From JAVJSD01 sp040219575 (GTDB lineage: Bacteria; Planctomycetota; Planctomycetia; Pirellulales; Pirellulaceae), in assembly GCA_040219575.1 (NCBI GenBank), contig JAVJSD010000073.1, forward strand, positions 62,001 to 126,000: a stretch of 64,000 nt of DNA, written 5' to 3'. The position numbers were made by a program, and so were the translations under genes. The notes beneath the pieces were generated by a model. That model did no database searches, was not told where the DNA came from, and saw nothing but the letters and a program-made list of their open reading frames with translations. Positions 16,318-24,492 of this stretch are shown in pieces (position 1 is the first letter of the stretch; each line of letters opens with the position of its first letter).

Positions 16318-17928
16318 CTAATCACTGGATGTTTTCTGGGTTTCACTACTTTCCGCGTCCGCGTCGGCGCCGCTAACTGGCGTTTCTCCGTCCGCAGACT
16401 CGGTGTCTGAACTTGTCGTATCTGAATTTGTCGTTTCCGCAGCGGCGGCTACTTCCGGGCTGCCCGCCTCCGAAGGCTGCGCCTGGGCCGCCTCCAATGG
16501 CTGCGTCTGGTCGCTAGCGTCGGACGAATCCGGCTTCTCGGTTGAATCCGAATCGGCAGTCTCTTGTGAAGCGGCTTCTTCCGACGGTTCCGCTTCCGCG
16601 GAAGATTCGGAGGCGACAGCCGTCTCACCGGATTCTGTTTCGCCGGATTCTGTTTCGCCAGGCTCTGTTTCACCGGACGCCGCCTTGGCGGCGGCTTCCG
16701 CCTCTTGCTCGGCCTTGTCCGCGGCGGCGATACGGTCCTGTTCCCGCTGGCGGCGGCGCTCGGCGGCGGCGGCCTCCTCGGCCTCCATCGCCCGCCGTTC
16801 GGCCTCCTCCACAATCGCGTCCGCCTGCTCTTCGGTCAACTCGCCCATCGCAATCAGGTCCGTTGGCTCGATGACGGACAAATCATCGTATGATAAGTAG
16901 CCCTCGCCCACCAGCCGATTGGCCAGGTCTTCCGTCACGAATTCCAGCGCGCTGAAGCCGGTCACGGCCCGATCGATCTGCTCCTCGAGCTCCTCCTGGG
17001 TCATGATTTCGATGTCCCACACGCAGAGCTTGCTGGCGAGGCGGACGTTCTGCCCCCGCCGGCCGATCGCCAGCGAGAGCTGATCCTCGCGGACCAGCAC
17101 GATCGCCCGCCCCATCATCTGGCAGAGAATCACCTCGTCCACCTCGGCCGGCTGCAAGGCGTTGGGAATCAACACCTGCGGATCATCATTCCAGCGGACG
17201 ATGTCGATACGCTCGCCCGCCAGCTCGTCCACAATGTTCTTGATGCGGTTGCCCCGCACCCCCACGCAGGCCCCCACGCAATCGACCCGTTGGTCGGTGC
17301 TGCTGACCGCCACTTTCGTGCGGTAGCCGGGCTCGCGGGCCATCGCGTTCACGGAAATCACGCCGTCGGCGATTTCCGGGATTTCCTGTTCGAACAACCG
17401 CTGCACGAACTGCGGCCGCGTGCGGCTGAGCACGATTTTCACCCGCGCGCCCTGCGGACGAACCTCGTACACGACCGCCCGCACCCGCTCGTTGGCGTGA
17501 TGGGTTTCGCCGGGAATCTGCTCGCTGCGGGGCAGGATCGCCTCGACGGTGTTGGTGATCTGGACGGTGGTCGCCCCCCCCTCGGCCCGCTGCACCACGC
17601 CGCTGACCATTTGGCCGATCATGGCCTGGTACTCTTCGAGCAGCGAATCGCGTTCGGCCTCGCGGACCTTTTGGATGATCACCTGCTTGGCGGTCTGGGC
17701 GCCGATGCGGCCGATCGTTTCCTCGAAATCGAGGGGCTCGCCGTCGCAGCTTCCGGTGATCGCGCCGCTTTCGCGGTCGATATCGAAATTGATGACGGCG
17801 TCTTCCCCGTAATGCTTCTTGGCCGCCGATTCCAGCGCCGACTCGATCGTGCTGAAGACCAGCTCCTTGCCGATATTCTTCTCGAGCCGTAGCGACTCGA
17901 CCAGTTGCAGCAGTACTTTTGGATCCAT
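16318..17928 (-). CDS. nusA: Transcription termination/antitermination factor NusA
   Basis: The ATG at 17928 yields MDPKVLLQLVESLRLEKNIG, a canonical NusA start; the longer frame to 18087 is shadow. The 536-residue protein carries the NusA N-terminal domain (1-125), S1 domain (VSGVVQRAEGG...), and KH1/KH2 domains (VGACVGVRGNRIKNIVDEL and LAIGRRGQNVRLASKL). A short acidic/HhH-type repeat follows (LANRLVGEGYLSYDDL). The last 140 residues are an extreme Glu/Ser/Ala tail including repeated GETES pentapeptides and no known domain. NusA binds RNA polymerase and nascent RNA. It is the first gene of the visible nusA-infB-rbfA operon; rimP, which often precedes nusA, is not found in the adjoining 200 bp. 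Confidence 0.96.
   Translation of the reverse strand: MDPKVLLQLVESLRLEKNIGKELVFSTIESALESAAKKHYGEDAVINFDIDRESGAITGSCDGEPLDFEETIGRIGAQTAKQVIIQKVREAERDSLLEEYQAMIGQMVSGVVQRAEGGATTVQITNTVEAILPRSEQIPGETHHANERVRAVVYEVRPQGARVKIVLSRTRPQFVQRLFEQEIPEIADGVISVNAMAREPGYRTKVAVSSTDQRVDCVGACVGVRGNRIKNIVDELAGERIDIVRWNDDPQVLIPNALQPAEVDEVILCQMMGRAIVLVREDQLSLAIGRRGQNVRLASKLCVWDIEIMTQEELEEQIDRAVTGFSALEFVTEDLANRLVGEGYLSYDDLSVIEPTDLIAMGELTEEQADAIVEEAERRAMEAEEAAAAERRRQREQDRIAAADKAEQEAEAAAKAASGETEPGETESGETESGETAVASESSAEAEPSEEAASQETADSDSTEKPDSSDASDQTQPLEAAQAQPSEAGSPEVAAAAETTNSDTTSSDTESADGETPVSGADADAESSETQKTSSD
16623..16677. repeat. 15-bp minisatellite inside nusA
   Basis: Near-identical 15-bp units around GGATTCTGTTTCGCC encode consecutive ETESG-type pentapeptides in the acidic C-terminal tail of NusA. 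Confidence 0.8.
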
Positions 17929-18127
17929 GATTTGTCTTGCTTTCCTGCCGGGCAGCCGCAGCTGCTGTGCATGGGTCTCATCCGCTGGCCCGTCAGCCGA
18001 CTCCCGCAGGCGGCTCGGGCGCTCTCCGACCTCTTGCTCGCTGATGTCGTTCTCGCTGGTGACCTCGTATCGCCGACGACCAGCCAATCCGGCCGCCGGT
18101 CTCGTTTTCGCTCAGCCAATTCCGTCG

Positions 18128-19405
18128 TTATTCAGCCTTCGCCGCCAAACTCTCGCCGCTCGCCGCGTCGAACAGGTGGACGCGCGACGCGTCGACTCGC
18201 AGGCGGACCGCGTCGCCGACCTCGAGCGAACATCGGGCGTCGGCCTTGCAAACCAGGACGGCCGGCTCCGCGTCCTCCGCGGCGACTTCGACATGCACCA
18301 CCGCCTGGTCGCCGAGGGTCTCCACCAGCGACACCCGGGCCGCGGCCGCTTTCGCGTCCACGTCGGCCGTCTCCGAATCGGCCATCTCCGTATCGGCCGT
18401 CTCCGAATCGGCCATCTCCGAACGCGTCGCCACGGGCGATAGCTGTTCGGGCCGCACTCCCAGCACGACCTCCACCGCCTCGCCGCGACCTGGCATGGTT
18501 GCTCGTCCGGCCTGATCTGGCAGGCCGCCAGTTCGCTCCCAAACCGACAATCCGACTTCCAAACCTCCTCCGTGAAACGTCGTCTCACCGGCCTCGCGAA
18601 CCAACCGTCCCGCGACGAAATTCATGGGCGGAGAACCGAGGAATCCCGCCACGAATCGGTTTCGAGGCCGCTCGTAAACTTCCATCGGCGGGCCGATCTG
18701 TTGGATCTTTCCGCCTTGCATCACCACGATCCGCTGGCCGAGCGTCATGGCTTCGACCTGGTCGTGGGTCACGTAAATCATCGTCGTGTCGAGGCGGCGG
18801 TGCAGCCGCTTCAACTCGTGCCGCATTTCGACGCGAAGTCGCGCGTCGAGGTTCGACAAGGGCTCGTCAAACAAAAACGCCGCCGGCTCCCGGACAATCG
18901 CCCGACCGAGGGCGACACGCTGCCGTTCACCGCCGGACAATTGTCTCGGCATCCGCTTTAGCAGATTCTCGATGCCGAGAATCCGCGCCGCATCTCGTAC
19001 TCGGTCCGGAATTCGCCGCCGCTCGTCGGACAGGGCGGCGGCTTCCGCCGGAGACGTCAAACGCTTCCAGGCCGACCGCAGCCATCCACCACACCGCAGT
19101 TCCAATCCGAACGCCATGTTCCGCTCGACTGTCATGTGCGGATACAGGGCGTAGTTTTGGAACACCATGGCGATGTCCCGGTCCTTGGGGGCGGTTCGCG
19201 TGACGTCACGCTCGCCGATCTCGATCGTTCCCCCACTGACGTCTTCCAGGCCGGCGATCATCCGCAACGTGGTGCTTTTGCCGCACCCGCTGGGACCAAC
19301 CAGCACCAAAAACTCGCGATCCTGGACCTCCAAACTAAGGTTGTCGACGGCGATCACGCCGTGCGGATATCGCTTGGACACCTCGCGGAGAGCGACGCTC
19401 GCCAT
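18128..19405 (-). CDS. MalK/UgpC-type ABC transporter ATPase without visible permeases
   Basis: From ATG 19405 the protein has 425 residues. Walker A GPSGCGKST is at 37-45, then the Q-loop (MVFQNYALYPHMTV), signature LSGGERQRVALGRA, Walker B FLFDEPLSNLDA and the H-loop THD. The C-terminal part has the TOBE-type regulatory fold (GVRPEQLSPV, VSLVETLGDQAVVHVEV) of the sugar/glycerol-phosphate CUT1 class, where one ATPase may serve several permeases. Two oddities stand out: an insertion of about 25 residues after the Q-loop (roughly 104-131, GGWLRSAWKRLTSP), and a repeated SEMAD/SETAD pentapeptide tract in the regulatory domain encoded by a 15-bp minisatellite. No permease or binding-protein gene is next to it. 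It is transcribed toward nusA but separated by 200 bp. Confidence 0.88.
   Translation of the reverse strand: MASVALREVSKRYPHGVIAVDNLSLEVQDREFLVLVGPSGCGKSTTLRMIAGLEDVSGGTIEIGERDVTRTAPKDRDIAMVFQNYALYPHMTVERNMAFGLELRCGGWLRSAWKRLTSPAEAAALSDERRRIPDRVRDAARILGIENLLKRMPRQLSGGERQRVALGRAIVREPAAFLFDEPLSNLDARLRVEMRHELKRLHRRLDTTMIYVTHDQVEAMTLGQRIVVMQGGKIQQIGPPMEVYERPRNRFVAGFLGSPPMNFVAGRLVREAGETTFHGGGLEVGLSVWERTGGLPDQAGRATMPGRGEAVEVVLGVRPEQLSPVATRSEMADSETADTEMADSETADVDAKAAAARVSLVETLGDQAVVHVEVAAEDAEPAVLVCKADARCSLEVGDAVRLRVDASRVHLFDAASGESLAAKAE
18363..18422. repeat. 15-bp minisatellite inside the ABC ATPase gene
   Basis: Four 15-bp units alternating TCGGCCGTCTCCGAA and TCGGCCATCTCCG(T/A)A encode the SEMAD/SETAD/TEMAD/SETAD pentapeptides. 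In-frame insertion within the regulatory domain. Confidence 0.85.
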
Positions 19406-19956
19406 AGGCCCTAAGCTTTCCGTCGGCGCGAACAAAACGCGGACCTTCCCCCCTCGGGAGCAGGGCCCGCGTTGCCAAATGCATCCGAAAACCCTTTTAC
19501 CGACTACACTTAGTGTCTGTCGGAATCCGGCTAGGATACCGCTCCCTGGAGGGTCTGTCAACCTGGGAGGAGCGCACCGTCACCGGCAAAAAGCAGCCTA
19601 CGTCGACCGCTCGCCTGCTCCCTCCCAATCAACACTTCCAAAGCATCATTTCACCCACCGCCGGCGAAGGCAAGTCGCCACGGCAAGCGGCGCAACCTGG
19701 CCTGCCCAAATGTCGGCGGTCGTACGAGGCGAGGTTCGTCGAGTATTGTTCCGTCAGCAGCGAACTTTCGTGGTGAAGCAAGTAGCGGGATCTCCAGATT
19801 TGTCGTTATGATGAAGCGATCGACCGGGCGGCCGCCGCCCGGTCGGTGCAACCCCACTTGAGCACTCACTCCTCGCCGCGGCGATGCTGCGTGTCCGCGC
19901 GGCCCCGCTTGAAATCCCCCCACCAAAAAACTTCGCCTTTTCCGACGAGACCGCCC
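19406..19956. other. Divergent intergenic region with a strong hairpin
   Basis: This 550-bp spacer separates the minus-strand ATPase gene from the plus-strand PQQ-propeller gene and should carry promoters for both. The only clear structure is the hairpin at 19821-19845. Frames across the spacer lack start signals and protein-like composition. Confidence 0.5.
19821..19845 (+). promoter_or_regulatory. 11-bp perfect hairpin in the leader of the PQQ-propeller gene
   Basis: CGACCGGGCGG (19821-19831) and CCGCCCGGTCG (19835-19845) are perfect reverse complements with a 3-nt loop, about 110 bp before the ATG at 19957. It lacks a following T-run, so an attenuator, a protein-binding palindrome or mRNA stabiliser are all possible. 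Confidence 0.5.
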
Positions 19957-21234
19957 ATGCCCATCCTGCATCCGCCCCACCTCGCTCGCGTCCTGCTTGG
20001 TCTGGTCCTGTTTGGCCTGGTGGGGGTTGCTTCGACTGCGCGGCAGTCGCGCGCCGACGAGAACTGGTCGCAGTTCCGCGGTCCTCGGGGCGACGGCAAG
20101 AGCACCTCGACGGGCCTCCCCCTGACCTGGAGCGAGACCGAGAACGTCGTCTGGAAGACGCCGATCCACGATCTGGGATGGTCGTCGCCGGTGGTCTGGG
20201 GCGATCAGATCTGGATGACCACCGCCAGCGAAGACGGCAAGGACATGTATGTCGTGTGCGTCGACTTCAAAACCGGCAAAGTGATTCACGACATCAAGCT
20301 GTTTCACAACGAGGAGCCGCGTTTCCGTCATCCGACCAACAGCTACGCCTCGCCCACGCCCGTGATCGAAGAGGGCCGGGTGTACGCCCACTTCGGCAGC
20401 TATGGCACGGCCTGCCTCGACACCGCCAGCGGCAAGGTGCTGTGGGAGCGGCGCGACCTGCCGTGCGATCATTTCCGTGGGCCCGGTTCGTCGCCCATCC
20501 TGCACGACGACTTCCTGTTCGTGGCCTACGACGGTTTCGATCTGCAATACGTGGTGGCCCTCGACAAGAAGACCGGCAAGACGCTGTGGCGCAAGGACCG
20601 CAACATCGACTACGGCACCGACAACGGCGACCGCAAGAAGGCCTACTGCACCGCCACGGTCATCGAACACGAAGGCCGCACGCAGATCATCGCCCCCAGC
20701 GCCACCGACACCGTCGCCTACGCTCCCGATGGAAACGAACTGTGGCGCGTGCACCACGGCGGCATGAACGCCGCCGCCCGACCGCTGTACGGCAACGGCC
20801 TGGTCTATATCGCGGCCGGCGACGGCGGCATGAGCCTGGTGGCCGTGCGGCCCGACGGCAGCGGCGACGTCACCGATACGAAGATCGAATGGGCCTCGAA
20901 CAAGAGCGTGCCGAAGCGTCCCTCGCAGTTGCTGGTCGACGATCTGCTGTTCATGATCGACGACAAGGGCGTGGCTTCCTGCCTGGAGGCGGCCACCGGC
21001 GACATCGTTTGGCAACAGCGCATCAGCGGCGCCTACTGGGCCTCGCCGTTGTACGCCGACGGCCGCATTTACTGCTTCAGCCAGGAGGGCGACTGCCCGG
21101 TGATCGCCGCCAGCCGCGATTTTGAACTGCTGGCCGAGAACAAGCTCGACGACGGCTTCAACGCCTCGGCGGCCGTCGTCGGCGACTCGCTGATTCTGCG
21201 GACCAAAACCCACCTCTACCGCATCGAGAAGTAG
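19957..21234 (+). CDS. Secreted PQQ-like beta-propeller protein
   Basis: ATG 19957 gives 425 residues with a signal peptide (VLLGLVLFGLVGVASTARQSRA). The mature part starts ENWSQFRGPRGDGKS, a very common opening of planctomycete PQQ_2 propellers. Repeated blades show WKTPIHDLGWSSPVVWGDQIWM, DTASGKVLWERRDL, DKKTGKTLWRKD and EAATGDIVWQQRISG, each with the GKxLW tryptophan-docking core. No haem motif is present, and no binding site for the PQQ cofactor can be inferred; many such propellers are structural or bind ligands. It precedes a cytochrome-c'-like and a propeller/di-haem gene on the same strand, so a periplasmic redox or sensing role for the group is possible. Confidence 0.88.
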   Translation: MPILHPPHLARVLLGLVLFGLVGVASTARQSRADENWSQFRGPRGDGKSTSTGLPLTWSETENVVWKTPIHDLGWSSPVVWGDQIWMTTASEDGKDMYVVCVDFKTGKVIHDIKLFHNEEPRFRHPTNSYASPTPVIEEGRVYAHFGSYGTACLDTASGKVLWERRDLPCDHFRGPGSSPILHDDFLFVAYDGFDLQYVVALDKKTGKTLWRKDRNIDYGTDNGDRKKAYCTATVIEHEGRTQIIAPSATDTVAYAPDGNELWRVHHGGMNAAARPLYGNGLVYIAAGDGGMSLVAVRPDGSGDVTDTKIEWASNKSVPKRPSQLLVDDLLFMIDDKGVASCLEAATGDIVWQQRISGAYWASPLYADGRIYCFSQEGDCPVIAASRDFELLAENKLDDGFNASAAVVGDSLILRTKTHLYRIEK

Positions 21235-21250
21235 CCGCCGTCGCCGACCA

Positions 21251-21270
21251 TTCGGCAGGCCGCTGCCGAA
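21251..21270 (+). terminator. Hairpin after the PQQ-propeller gene
   Basis: TTCGGCAG-GCCG-CTGCCGAA forms an 8-bp stem with a 4-nt loop, 17 bp after the stop. There is no T-run, so it is only a terminator-like structure; the next gene starts 39 bp later. Confidence 0.45.
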
Positions 21271-21308
21271 CCATCGCGACGGGTCGGACTTCCACCCGGA
21301 GATTCGAA

Positions 21309-21794
21309 GTGAAACTTTACAATCTGCAGCGCGGACTCGCCGTATTGGTCATCGCCTTGGCCGGACTCTCGGTAGGCAACCTCTTGTCGCGCGCCGCGCC
21401 GGTTCTCGCCGACGAGCCGGCGGCCGATGTCGAACCGCAGCCGGTCGAGAAGGATATGCACGAATTCATGGAGTACGTGTTTCAGCCGACCTACAAGCGA
21501 CTGAAACAGTCGATGGCCGGCGAACTGGCCGACAACGCCGTCTGGAAGGGTGTCAAGGCCGACGCGCTGTCGCTGGCGGAAGGCGGCAACCTGCTGCTGA
21601 TGCGGCTGCCCGACGAGGACGCAGCCGCGTGGGCCGCATTCAGCGCGGCCGTCCGCGAGTCGGGCGGCGAACTGTATCAGTCGGCGAAGAAGAAAGACCC
21701 CGTCGCCTCCAAGCGGCACTACGAACTGATGCTGAAGAATTGCAACGCCTGCCACGACAAGTTCGCCGGAGGCGAGCATCAGCTTGCACCGTAG
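21309..21794 (+). CDS. Cytochrome c'-like secreted protein
   Basis: A GTG start at 21309 follows CGGAG. The 161-residue protein begins MKLYNLQRGLAVLVIALAG, a signal peptide cleaved near VLADEP. The mature protein is predicted helical (DMHEFMEYVFQPTYKRLKQSM, KADALSLAEGGNLLLM) and ends with the haem site CNACH at 145-149 near the C-terminus. That placement, with a four-helix body of about 120 residues, is typical of class II cytochromes (c' or c556). These carry electrons or bind small gases in the periplasm. The gene lies between the PQQ propeller and the propeller/di-haem gene, both with redox character. Confidence 0.82.
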   Translation: MKLYNLQRGLAVLVIALAGLSVGNLLSRAAPVLADEPAADVEPQPVEKDMHEFMEYVFQPTYKRLKQSMAGELADNAVWKGVKADALSLAEGGNLLLMRLPDEDAAAWAAFSAAVRESGGELYQSAKKKDPVASKRHYELMLKNCNACHDKFAGGEHQLAP

Positions 21795-21813
21795 TGCTTT
21801 GCCAGGAATCCTC

Positions 21814-21886
21814 GTGGCGGAAGTCGTGCGACTTCCGACGGCGTGGAAACAACGGAACTCTCACGAGCTCTCACGAGTTCGGCTAC
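21814..21886 (+). repeat. Family A two-hairpin GTAG element (A3)
   Basis: Starts GTGGC (one change from GTAGC) with GGAAGTC-GTGC-GACTTCC, ends with GGAACTC-TCAC-GAG followed by a duplicated CTCTCACGAG and TTCGGCTAC. The outer ends GTGGC and GCTAC can pair. It lies between the cytochrome and the propeller gene. Confidence 0.75.
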
Positions 21887-22003
21887 AGCGCTTGCGTCTT
21901 CGCAAACGCGAGCAGGCCGACGTTCTGACTTGTCCGCCGACCACCATTCTGCGACACTCTAGACGTATCAACATCGCTCGATGAGTGCCGCGAGGATGCG
22001 CGA

Positions 22004-23800
22004 ATGAAACGCTTTCTGTACTTCCTGTTGTTGACGATGGCGTATGACGCGACGTCCCTCGCCCGGGCCGACGAATACGGCCGTGAAGAGGCCGAACCCG
22101 CGCCCCGCGAGATTAAGTCCGAAGCGGAAGGTGGTCGGCTCCGCTATCCGCAGGCGATGGTCCTCTCGCGCGACGGCAAGACGCTGTACGTGGCCAATCG
22201 CCGCACGGGAAGTCTGTCGATCGTCGATGCGGCCGCTCGCAAACTGGTTGGTGAATTTCCACTGGGCCGCATGCTGACCGACCTCGCCGCCCTGCCCGAC
22301 GGCCGGTTGCTGGCCGTCGACGAACAGGCTCATCAACTTCTCACGATTGAAACCGCCGCTGGAAATGTCCGCGTCATACAGCGGACCGACGTGGCCCGAC
22401 ATCCGGTCGGCGTGGCGGTCAGCCACGACGGGCGGCATGGCTATGTCACCTCACTCTGGTCGCGGCGGCTGACGATTCTAAAGCTTGCCGACAAGGCCGA
22501 CCAACCGCATCGTACGCTGCACGTGGTCGATCTGCCGTTCGCCCCGCGCTGTGTGCTGCCGATGGCGGATCGCGAGAAACTGATCGTCGCCGATTCGTTC
22601 GGCGGTCGACTGGGCGTCGTCGATCCGCGGGCCGGTGAGTTGCTGTTGGTCCGCGACTTCCCGGGCCACAACATCCGCGGTCTGGGAGTCAGCACCAATC
22701 GCAACATGCTGCTGGTCTCGCATCAGATGCTGAACGAACTGGCCCACACCGTCCGCAACGACGTGCACTGGGGCCTGCTGATGTCGAACGATCTGCGCTG
22801 GCTGCAACTGGACAACGTGCTGAGCGACAAGGCCAACCTGTACGAGCGCGGGCACATGCATCCGCTGGGCGAGGCCGGCAGCGCCACCAGCGATCCCGCC
22901 GGACTGGCCGTGGCGCCGAGCGGCATGGTCGTCGTCACCCTGGCCGGCGTCGGGGAGATCGCGATCGGCATCGAGAACGACTTCAGCCTGCAGCGGATTC
23001 GCGTCGGACGCCGCCCGACCGCCGTGGTCATCTCGCCCGACAGCCGCTGGGCCTACGTCGCCAACACGTTCGACGACACGATTTCGATCGTCGATCTGAA
23101 GGAGCGAGAGAACGTCGGCACGATCTCGCTCGGTCCGCTGCGTGAGCTGACCGAGGTGGAGCGCGGCGAATTGCTGTTCTACGACGCCCGGCTGTCGCAC
23201 GATAGTTGGATGAGCTGCAACAGTTGTCATACCGACGGCCACACCAACGGCCTGCTCAGCGACAACCTCAGCGACAAGTCGTTCGGAGCGCCGAAACGCG
23301 TGTTGTCGCTGCTTGGCAGGGCGGGGACCGAGCCGTTCGCCTGGAACGGCAGTTCGGCCGACTACGGCGAACAGATTCGCAAGTCGATCTCGCTCACCAT
23401 GCAGGGGGACGAAACGCCCGCGGATCGCAACGTGGAGGCGCTGGCCGCCTTCCTTGCGACGCTCGAGCCGCCTCCCTCGATCGACGACGCCCGCGGCACG
23501 CGCGACGAGAAGGCGGTCCGCCGCGGACAAGCCGTGTTCAAGGCCCAGAACTGCAACCGCTGCCATCAAGCGCCGAACTACACCTCGCCGGAGTTGTACG
23601 ACGTCGGCTTGACCGACAAGGAAGGCAACAAGGAGTTCAACCCTCCCACGCTCCGCGGCGTGGGCCAGCGCGGCCCCTACTTTCACGACGCCAGCGCCGC
23701 CTCGCTGCGCGACGTGTTCGAGATCCACGGGCATCAACTCCAGAGCGATCTCAGCGACCGGCAGCTCTCCGACCTGCTCGCCTTCCTCCGCAGCCTGTAG
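22004..23800 (+). CDS. Secreted YVTN beta-propeller fused to a di-haem cytochrome c domain
   Basis: The 598-residue protein has a signal peptide (MKRFLYFLLLTMAYDATSLARA). A seven-blade-like YVTN propeller covers about residues 45-380 (VLSRDGKTLYVANRRTGSLSIVD, SPDSRWAYVANTFDDTISIVD). A C-terminal cytochrome region carries two haem sites, CNSCH at 405-409 and CNRCH at 517-521. The latter region, with FNPPTLRGVGQRGPYFHDASAASLRDVFE, resembles the MauG/bacterial di-haem peroxidase C-terminal half. It may therefore be an electron-transfer or peroxidase-like enzyme in the periplasm. The fusion of propeller and di-haem domain is known in planctomycetes. The stop TAG is the TAG of a GTAG-started repeat (23797). 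Confidence 0.88.
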   Translation: MKRFLYFLLLTMAYDATSLARADEYGREEAEPAPREIKSEAEGGRLRYPQAMVLSRDGKTLYVANRRTGSLSIVDAAARKLVGEFPLGRMLTDLAALPDGRLLAVDEQAHQLLTIETAAGNVRVIQRTDVARHPVGVAVSHDGRHGYVTSLWSRRLTILKLADKADQPHRTLHVVDLPFAPRCVLPMADREKLIVADSFGGRLGVVDPRAGELLLVRDFPGHNIRGLGVSTNRNMLLVSHQMLNELAHTVRNDVHWGLLMSNDLRWLQLDNVLSDKANLYERGHMHPLGEAGSATSDPAGLAVAPSGMVVVTLAGVGEIAIGIENDFSLQRIRVGRRPTAVVISPDSRWAYVANTFDDTISIVDLKERENVGTISLGPLRELTEVERGELLFYDARLSHDSWMSCNSCHTDGHTNGLLSDNLSDKSFGAPKRVLSLLGRAGTEPFAWNGSSADYGEQIRKSISLTMQGDETPADRNVEALAAFLATLEPPPSIDDARGTRDEKAVRRGQAVFKAQNCNRCHQAPNYTSPELYDVGLTDKEGNKEFNPPTLRGVGQRGPYFHDASAASLRDVFEIHGHQLQSDLSDRQLSDLLAFLRSL

Positions 23801-23901
23801 CACGCCTTCAGCGTGCCGCAGGTTCATCGAATTCTCAACCGAGGGCGGCGTTCGCTGCGCTCTCTTGCCCCGGGCTGGCCTGCCAGGCACCTTCGGTGCG
23901 G
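23797..23901 (+). repeat. 105-bp repeat starting with GTAG hairpin (copy R1)
   Basis: Begins GTAGCACGCCTTCAGCGTGC, a GTAG plus hairpin (CACGC/GCGTG) whose TAG is the stop codon of the preceding gene. It continues through a conserved GGGCGGCGTTCGCTGCGCTC core to CACCTTCGGTGC, itself a small palindrome. An about 90% identical copy without the GTAG (R1') lies at 24379-24480. Confidence 0.8.
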
Positions 23902-23960
23902 TACTGTGGCCCGCTGGTACGACAAGGGGCATTTTCCGCGGACAATTTGGGCCAGTCGCT

Positions 23961-24232
23961 TCCACCGAAGGAACCGCAGACAACCGGACCCTGATGGTTG
24001 TCCCCTCCCCTATTCGCCTCCCCCGATCACTTCACACCATTTCCCAACGCTTCGATCTGCATCTTCCGCACCGAAAGTGCACGGCAGGCCAGCCCTTCCA
24101 CCGAGGGAACCGCAGACGACCGGACCGTGATGGTTGTCCCCTCCCCTATTCGCCTCCCCCGATCACTTCACACCATTTCCCAACGCTTCGATCTGCATCT
24201 TCCGCACCGAAGGTGCACGGCAGGCCAGCCCG
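23961..24232. repeat. 136-bp unit repeated twice in tandem
   Basis: Two units (23961-24096 and 24097-24232) differ at only a few positions. Each unit contains GTTGTCCCCTCCCCTATTCG and ends near TGCACGGCAGGCCAGCC. The second unit runs into a segment that is the reverse complement of the R1 core, so R1, the tandem units and R1' form a compound inverted/direct repeat block. Confidence 0.85.
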
Positions 24233-24378
24233 GGGCAAACGAGCGCAGCGAGTGCCGCCCTGGGTAAAGCGCCCCAACAACATCGGCACGCCGACGGCGT
24301 GCGGCAGCCGGCTTGGCGAGAGATTGGGCCATTGCAATTCTCCTTGTGCGTCGCGCTGCCGTGAGTCGCCCGAACGCC

Positions 24379-24480
24379 GCACGCCTTCAGCGTGCCGGAA
24401 GATCATCGCATTCTCGACCCAGGGCGGCGTTCGCTGCGCTCTCTTGCCCCGGGCTGGCCTGCCAGGCACCTTCGGTGCGG
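24379..24480 (+). repeat. 102-bp repeat, copy R1'
   Basis: Direct repeat of 23800-23901 with few differences. It ends 13 bp before the stop of the minus-strand ABC permease gene at 24493. Together with R1 it brackets the tandem block, so both genes at this convergent junction end in repeat sequence. Confidence 0.8.
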
Positions 24481-24492
24481 AACCGTAGTGCG

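Noticed and set aside
13357..16410. Long open frame on the plus strand, 1017 codons
   Set aside because: It is antisense to infB and rbfA, which are unmistakable. High GC and codon bias leave the opposite strand open. Its composition (Ala/Gly/Arg/Asp/His) is typical of such shadows.
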